From positions 1,488,001 through 1,552,000 of the forward strand of contig JAQOTA010000054.1 in NCBI GenBank assembly GCA_029532415.1: DNA of 64,000 nucleotides, read 5' to 3'. The notes beneath the pieces are model-generated. The model saw only the letters and a program-made list of their open reading frames with translations, was not told where the DNA came from and did not search any database. Both the position numbers and the translations under genes were made by a program. Shown here one piece after another: positions 58,563 to 64,000 of the stretch (position 1 is its first letter; every line of letters begins with the position of its first letter). The stretch comes from Marasmius tenuissimus. Lineage: Eukaryota; Basidiomycota; Agaricomycetes; Agaricales; Marasmiaceae.

Positions 58563-58968
58563 GATCTGAATAGTATATTGGACTTAATCGCACTCATTTC
58601 GTACTGTATAGCTCACGAAACCAGCTTCTACCCCGTCTTAAACTGTCGCGGCCGCGTGGTTTTTGTCACCGCCAGCCTAGTTGAGCACTAAAGGGCCGCT
58701 CTGCGAGGTTCTCGAACATTCTCGAGCTCGCTCCGGGGAGATTTCCCGAGACGGTCTATTATGCACAAGGGATTCGATAAATCAATATGCTGTGATCGTA
58801 TCGTACACCGTCAGGTCGACCTTGTTATCTTCTCTGTATGAATTCAGCAATGTTGAAGACTCTCAACAATTTCCCTGTTCACTCAGTCACAGTGAAAAGT
58901 AGAATAAGGTGGTCGATTATTTGGCTGTCTCTTAGCGCGCGTACAAATAGAATTTGCAGAACGCGTTC
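58563..58968. other. Short intergenic region
   Basis: 406 bp between two plus-strand genes. It holds the RRP46 promoter; nothing else was recognised. Confidence 0.4.
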
Positions 58969-59793
58969 ATGGCTCGCGTCGACGGCCGTTTACCCACTTC
59001 ACTTCGTCCTCTGTCTCTCTCCTTCGATAATCTATCCAGAGTCGATGGATCAGCTCGCTTTGGCTTCGGTAACGCCCCGCAAGCACTCGTGTCCATCTCA
59101 GGTCCCATAGAAGTCCGTCTAGCAGCTGAACAAGCCTCACAAGCTACCCTCGAAATCCACTTGCGCCCTCTTTCCAACGTTCCTGCGACCGAATCCAAAT
59201 TCCTATCATCTGCAATATCCTCGGCGTTGACTCCATCGTTGATTCTAACGCAGAACCCGAGAACGTTGATCCAGATCGTCATCCAGACGTTGGTCCCGAC
59301 GACGAAGACGGATTTAAAATGGAAAGACCCGTTGGTTGCGTCGATTATCAACGCTTGCACGTTGGCATTGCTCAATGCGGGCTCGATACCGATGAGAGGT
59401 GTCGTTTGTGCTGTTGCTTTGGGTCTTACGCAGGATGAAGAGTCCATCGTCGATCCCACAGAACAAGAGTCGGCACGATTGGTTGGAGGAGGGTGTTTCG
59501 CGTTTTTGTTTTCGGATTTTGAGCCTTCGTCTCAATCTGGTGCAACGTGCGTCTGGTCGAATTGGCGCAGGTGGGGAGGAGAGCAAGGTTTCGATGAAGA
59601 GGAGATTTTCAGGACGAGAGAGGTTGCTAGAGAGGCCGCGAGGGAGGTTTGGGACAGCGTGAAAAAGTTGGTAGAAGAAACCGAACAGCCTGGTCGTACG
59701 AAGACCATACCACTCCCTCAGAAGAAGCCTATGAAGTTCAAGAACGAGAAGGCAAAGGAAAATGAAGATGATGATGCGAAGATGGAGATATAG
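58969..59793 (+). CDS. RRP46: Exosome subunit RRP46 (RNase PH-like)
   Basis: One open frame encodes 274 residues. The RNase PH fold is visible: LSFDNLSRVDGSARFGFGNA, ALVSISGPIEVR, ATLEIHLRPLSNVP, LIQIVIQTLVP, ASIINACTLALLNAGSIPM and GVVCAVALGLTQDEE. These are the order and wording of Rrp46 and related ring subunits of the RNA exosome, which is catalytically inert in its ring and degrades RNA through Rrp44. The C-terminus is lysine- and glutamate-rich (KKPMKFKNEKAKENEDDD). The stop is 75 bp from the 3' end of the convergent hydrolase. Assignment to RRP46 rather than RRP41 or MTR3 rests on overall wording. Confidence 0.85.
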   Translation: MARVDGRLPTSLRPLSLSFDNLSRVDGSARFGFGNAPQALVSISGPIEVRLAAEQASQATLEIHLRPLSNVPATESKFLSSAISSALTPSLILTQNPRTLIQIVIQTLVPTTKTDLKWKDPLVASIINACTLALLNAGSIPMRGVVCAVALGLTQDEESIVDPTEQESARLVGGGCFAFLFSDFEPSSQSGATCVWSNWRRWGGEQGFDEEEIFRTREVAREAAREVWDSVKKLVEETEQPGRTKTIPLPQKKPMKFKNEKAKENEDDDAKMEI

Positions 59794-59868
59794 CTTCAGC
59801 ACGAACGGTGGTATATTGAATCTATAGTAATAAGTAGCTTTACAAGATTATTCTACAGATGGTACAAC

Positions 59869-61071
59869 CTATTTGGTGAGTTGTTCGTCTAAGAATCTGG
59901 CGATACGGTCAAAAAGTGCGCGGTGAGTGTCCTCGGAGCCAGGTTCATAGTCGAACGAGTGTTCTTTCCCCTCTACAACCACTAGCTCGCTTGTAACACC
60001 TTGCTTCAAAAGCAGTTCGTGCAAGTACTGAGATTCTGCTACTGGGACCGCGCTATCCTCAGCCCCATGGACGAAAAGTGTCGAGGGCCAGTCTGATCGC
60101 ACGTTCAAGCTGGGAAAAAGACCCAAATGCTTGCTATCAATGGTTTCCGCGAGCTGTTTCCTCGTTTCGGGGTCCAAGTCGCTGCTCGAAGACATTTCCC
60201 GCCAGGAAGCGCTTAGACTGGGATCGTGTTGCCCAGTGTAGTAGTCAAGAAATGAGCCGAGCTGCAGGTAGAGCCGAGAAAGTAGCATGTGAGGGTTCGA
60301 TGGGTACCCGGGGGTGGGTGAAGTAGGCGGGTGGTATTCTAACGGAGAGTCTGAGAGAGATTGGGAGGGATCTGAGGGTATCGACGGGTGCAGAAATTCA
60401 GTGAAGTTCTTCGGATCCAGTAGTTCTCTTCCACGAAAAAATGGCTTTGTTTTGATGGTGTAGTAATGTGGAATCTACAGAAAGTCGTGAACCTTTGAGC
60501 GGGCACTAGAAAGCTGTGATGACGGCGAAAAGGTCTTACAAGGTAATCGCCACCCATACCGTACATGGACAATACCGCTTTTGGCTTCGGTTGGACGTGC
60601 GTTGCTGCAAGATAAGAGCACGTTCCACCCGCGCTCGTGCCAGCGACAGCAATTCTATCAGGTCGAAGTTTGAAGTCTAAGCCTGTGGGTAGTGCGCGCT
60701 GGAATTCTGGGCCGCGTAAGAAGGTGAATAGATCCTGGATATCCTCAAGTTCTTCGTGGGCAGTGACACCGCCAGACGGTATCAGTCGATAGTCGGGAGA
60801 TACTAGGGCGTGTCCTACTGCATCCAAACGTTCTACGGAAAAATATAAAGAGAACTGAGATGTGCTTGATAATCTCCGAGAAGATATACGTACTGTGTAG
60901 CCACGTCGGGAACCAGCTCTTGCGGTTCCCTACAGTAAGACCTCCTCCGTGAAAGTAAACGACGGCACCGCTGCTTGGATGCACATTGCTCGGAATATAA
61001 ACGTCAACTTTGATCGGCCCTCCAGGGCAAGTCTTGTACTCCAACGTTAAAGGCTCTTTTCGAACTTGCAT
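59869..61071 (-). CDS. Alpha/beta hydrolase (alpha/beta-hydrolase-3 type)
   Basis: Three exons (60894-61071, 60540-60832, 59869-60474) encode 358 residues. Oxyanion-hole motif VVYFHGGGLTVGN, nucleophile elbow VAGTSAGGTCSYLAA (the catalytic Ser in GTSAG), then FVHGAEDSAVPVAESQYLH (catalytic Asp region) and VVEGKEHSFDYE (catalytic His) follow in the standard order. LVSPDYRLIPSG is the usual strand after the first loop. Esterase or lipase-like hydrolysis of an ester, or a related acyl reaction, is likely; the substrate cannot be told. No signal peptide, so cytosolic. It is convergent with RRP46. Confidence 0.9.
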
Positions 61072-62592
61072 GGTAGTTTTCTGGAGTTGATGACAAAGTT
61101 ATCGAGTATTCTGCAAGCTATTTGAGTCCAATGAGGAGACTCCAACGTGTCTTCACTTAGACCGGGGTCAAGACTCGAGTTGTCGTGGTCGTGGGGAGTA
61201 GTAGAGATAAGATAACCACGTGGAAACCCATCCTTCCACAAACCCTGATGTCTGGGTCAAGATATTTTGCTTTTACGTGACCCGGTCTGGTCTGGTGCTT
61301 CCAGCCGCAGCGGCAGGTGGGATTTTCCGCACAGGAATTTGAAGTACTTGGTGGCACGAGCAATACAGGGCGTATTGGCCTCAAACCATCTTTATGTTGG
61401 ATAGGATGATTATCAACTCCAGTTTTGGGAGATAGGTAGAGGTATGAGTCGTTGTATTGAATGAATGATCGTATTCGCCGATTCGGGGTGCCCCATTTCT
61501 GTTTCCCAGATATATCGCAACTTATTGAAACATCACGCTCTGCAGCTGCTTTCCCTACCTGCTTGTGAGTGATGCACCGATGTAAACTGATCATGACCGT
61601 AGGGTTTGAGACGAAGAAACAATGGAGTGATTATTCGTGCTTCAGTCGCTGATGAATGAGGCTCGCCAGTTGCATTCAAGTGTCCAGTAGGTAGTGGTTG
61701 CCTTCGATCTCAGGTAGCCATGAGGCATCAAACCTCTTCGGATACTCCGAAATCTTATACTGGGGACCTCGAAGGAGAGGGCGTGTAGGGTGTGTCGATG
61801 GATCGTCTACTGCGGGCGCCGGGGGTTCAAAATGTCTCTGCCGTTGCGGTTGGAAGGTCCGGACCGGGTCACGTAAGGCAAATGTATTTTTTCGCTTTTT
61901 CACGCTTTTTGAATTTTAAGTTTTATGCAAAACCCAGTGGCAGTAGTCCACCTCTCGGCCAGTGTTTCATCATCGACTCAATGTGTCCAGGAACTGATAT
62001 ATCAAACAAACGCGCCCTCACAATGAGCGAATGGGTCACGTCTTCGATACATTTGGGCTTCGGCCGTTTGCTGTGCATTCTCATCCAGCCCTTTCATTTT
62101 GTCTCCCAACCCATTCAAGTATAGTGCAAAGAAATCCCGAGGCTTTAGAAAATACAACTTCTGGGTCCTCAAGAGCTCGCCGTCCTCCTTGAAATCCCTA
62201 GAACAGTCAAAACAAAAATCGACGAGTCCATACTGTGTCGGCAGCCTTCTATTTCGGACGCTCGAACCCACGTAGTTGGATACTACCTTCGAGTGAATAC
62301 TTCAGCAACATCCGAGTCTGGAGCTACCTATCTAGATGATTTATGTCTGTCTGTCAAAGCGGTGCCACCACGCATCGAATGCGGCCGCGGTATGGGAATA
62401 CATCCAACTTTGTCTGGACACTGTCTGTCTTGGGCGATCGCGCCGAATGCGGCCGAATAGTTACCGTCCACAGTGGATCGCCATTCACCCAGGCTATATT
62501 AGTACTGATATATATGTGAGGTATATGCCAGCCAGAAAAGCATTCCCCAGCCTTTCTCTAGTCTCTCAATCTTCACAGCGCGCTTAGATATC
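61072..62592. other. Intergenic region, 1.5 kb
   Basis: It holds the hydrolase promoter on the left and the monooxygenase promoter on the right, with unidentified coding-like fragments between (see 61676-62271). Confidence 0.4.
61676..62271 (-). pseudogene. Unidentified coding fragments, possible gene remnant
   Basis: Reading right to left on the minus strand: one segment carries LKPRDFFALYLNGLGDKM and RRRDPFAH, then after a candidate GTGAGG..CAG intron comes FPGHIESMMKHWPRGGLLPL. Further down a segment carries RHFEPPAPAVDDP and YPKRFDASWLPEIEGNHYLL and stops at 61676-61678. The wording is protein-like and compositionally unlike random frames, but no start codon or upstream exon was found, the parts do not join in one phase, and I know no family that matches. 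It could be a truncated duplicate of a gene elsewhere in the genome. Confidence 0.35.
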
Positions 62593-64000
62593 ATGCCTTC
62601 CTTCAAACAACTCGATGTCGCAGTAATCGGAGGTGGCCTCGGCGGTTTGGCTGCCGCTTTGTCTCTGAGGCGTCAAGGACATAAAGGTTAGAGCCACACT
62701 TCCAATCACTGGATGTATTGACCAGCAAGCTGATTATACAACGTAGTCACTATATATGAACGAAGAAGTTTCACTGCGGAGGTCGGAGGTTAGTATCTTC
62801 TCTCTCCCGCCAATTCCCGCCAATATTACCTTCGTTGACATACCCGCTCTCATAGCTTCCATCACCTGCGCTGCCAACGGCACGAAATGGCTCCACGAGT
62901 GGGGATGTGATATGTCCATCGGGGACCCCGTCGTGCAGCAGAAGCTCGTTATGCGAGACTGGAAGACCGGGAAAGCACAAGCAATCTACCCAATGGAAAA
63001 CTACAAGGAGAAGTGGGGATATGTGCGTAGGCCCCCGGTCGTGATCAATGTCTATAATCTCAACGTCTTGCTGAACAGGAATCCAACATGTTCCACCGGC
63101 AAGACTTACATCTCATGCTTCTCACCGCCGCCACCTCTACCGAGGGTGAGGGAGAGCCCGTCACAGTTCACGTCGACTACGTCTGCGAGACCTTGGACCA
63201 CGAAGAAGGGACTGCTACGTTCTCAAATGGAAAGACCATCAAGGCCGATCTTATCATCGGAGCGGACGGAATTCGAGTACGTTTGTTAATATCTTTCACC
63301 TGTTTTTGAAATCTTAACAATCGGTTCTTCGCAGTCCAAAGTCCGTACGAACATCGGTGTTATCCCCGACATGACTTCCGCGCCTCAAACATGCTTCCGA
63401 TGCAATGTTCGCACTGAGGATGTCAAGCGACTTGGCCTGGTCGATTACAGCTTGGATCCTGCCATCCAGTTCTGGGGCGGATTTGAGGTTCCTGAGTGAG
63501 TTTCCCTTTATACGGTCCACTCGAGCGCTACTCAGTCCTTGTCCGAACAGAATTAACAAGTACTTCAAAATCGTTATGTGTTCCGTCTCCGGCGGTTCAG
63601 TACGTTCAATCGCTTACATTCTCTGATTATCGGGAAGCGAGTACTAACTCACGCAACAGACAACCTCATTCTATTGCTTTATGCCTACCGAATACGCTCT
63701 CCAACACGTCTCAGAAGGTTTCCAGTTCAAAGAAGTCCCTGCCGAAGAAATCTTGGTTGGAGCATACAAGGATCTCCTCGACAAGGATTGTGTGGATCTG
63801 CTGAAGAACTCCATCGAGCGGATGCCCTGGAGGCTGTACCTTCACAAGCCTTACCCTGTGAGTACTCTGCACCCCGTCTTCTTCATGTCCTGACCTTCCC
63901 CGCCCCTTTGTAGTACTGGGTCAAAGGAAAAGTCGGTTTGCTGGGAGACGCCGCACATCCGATGATGGTTCGTTCGCTCTTGCCCCGCGTTGCATCTGTA
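62593..64000 (+). CDS. FAD-dependent monooxygenase, 3' end beyond window
   Basis: Eight exons are visible (62593-62686, 62747-62788, 62856-63022, 63079-63276, 63335-63495, 63551-63599, 63660-63857, 63914-63967), 321 residues so far, all in phase. The N-terminus has the dinucleotide-binding fold DVAVIGGGLGGLAAALSLRR (GxGxxG at 13-18) followed by VTIYERR. FHRQDLHLML, ADLIIGADGIRSKVR (the DG motif) and GLLGDAAHPMM (the GD motif) complete the flavoprotein hydroxylase signature. This is the salicylate-hydroxylase-like class that hydroxylates aromatic substrates with NAD(P)H and O2. A donor at 63968 leads out of the window. The substrate is unknown. Confidence 0.9.

Noticed and set aside
1..64000. 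CRISPR arrays, bacterial operons, rRNA genes, viral genes
   Set aside because: No regularly spaced repeats, ribosomal RNA-like sequence, bacterial gene order or viral protein was seen. The intron structure is eukaryotic throughout.

Overview
This window is nuclear DNA of a filamentous basidiomycete, most likely a mushroom-forming agaricomycete. Nearly every gene is cut by many short introns of about 50-70 nt with GT..AG borders. The gene content also fits: an ADE2 that joins PurK and PurE, AVL9, ALG11, dynactin p62, the RRP46 exosome subunit, a basidiomycete-type small secreted protein and a HeLo/MLKL-like helical-bundle protein. No species can be named from the sequence. Gene models were built by hand from splice signals, reading phase and protein similarity, and for the intact models the exon lengths sum to whole codons.

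Layout, left to right. 1-2.3 kb: two minus-strand members of a seven-helix fungal rhodopsin-like (PTH11-like) family, one cut by the window edge and one apparently decayed; a complete third member lies at 17.4-19.4 kb. 2.8-13.6 kb, all plus strand: AVL9, a HeLo/MLKL-like protein with duplicated C-terminal exons, a TMEM198-like membrane protein with a frameshifted C-terminus, and a small secreted protein. 13.6-15.8 kb: gene-free DNA with a direct tandem repeat. 15.8-24.2 kb: NAD(P)HX epimerase (-), rhodopsin-like protein (+), a heme oxygenase carrying two 1-nt frameshifts (+), and a three-finger CCCH protein (-). 25.8-29.5 kb: a PA-TM-RING ubiquitin ligase (-) and ALG11 (+) share a 220-bp divergent promoter with a telomere-like TTAGGG pair. 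29.9-34.3 kb: a tail-to-tail pair of monocarboxylate-transporter-like MFS genes, each damaged in a different way; the minus copy holds a 217-bp CACTA-type miniature transposon inside exon 1. 34.9-41.9 kb: a tandem pair of large nuclear-looking proteins with a Zn2Cys6-spaced cysteine cluster, a long coiled coil and a disordered tail with SPRKR motifs. 42.6-48.2 kb: a divergent pair of membrane-anchored pepsin-family proteases. 48.7-61.1 kb: housekeeping and trafficking genes (ADE2, an arrestin-like protein and a two-helix protein that both carry PY motifs, dynactin p62, RRP46, an alpha/beta hydrolase). 61.1-64 kb: unidentified coding fragments and the 5' part of an FAD monooxygenase that runs off the window.

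Two themes stand out. Accessory families occur as local duplicates (rhodopsin-like, MFS, Zn-cluster/coiled-coil, aspartic protease), with decay or transposon insertion in some copies. Three disruptions in otherwise conserved genes (heme oxygenase twice, TMEM198-like once) each look like one missing G in a run of G, so base-call error must be excluded before calling them mutations.
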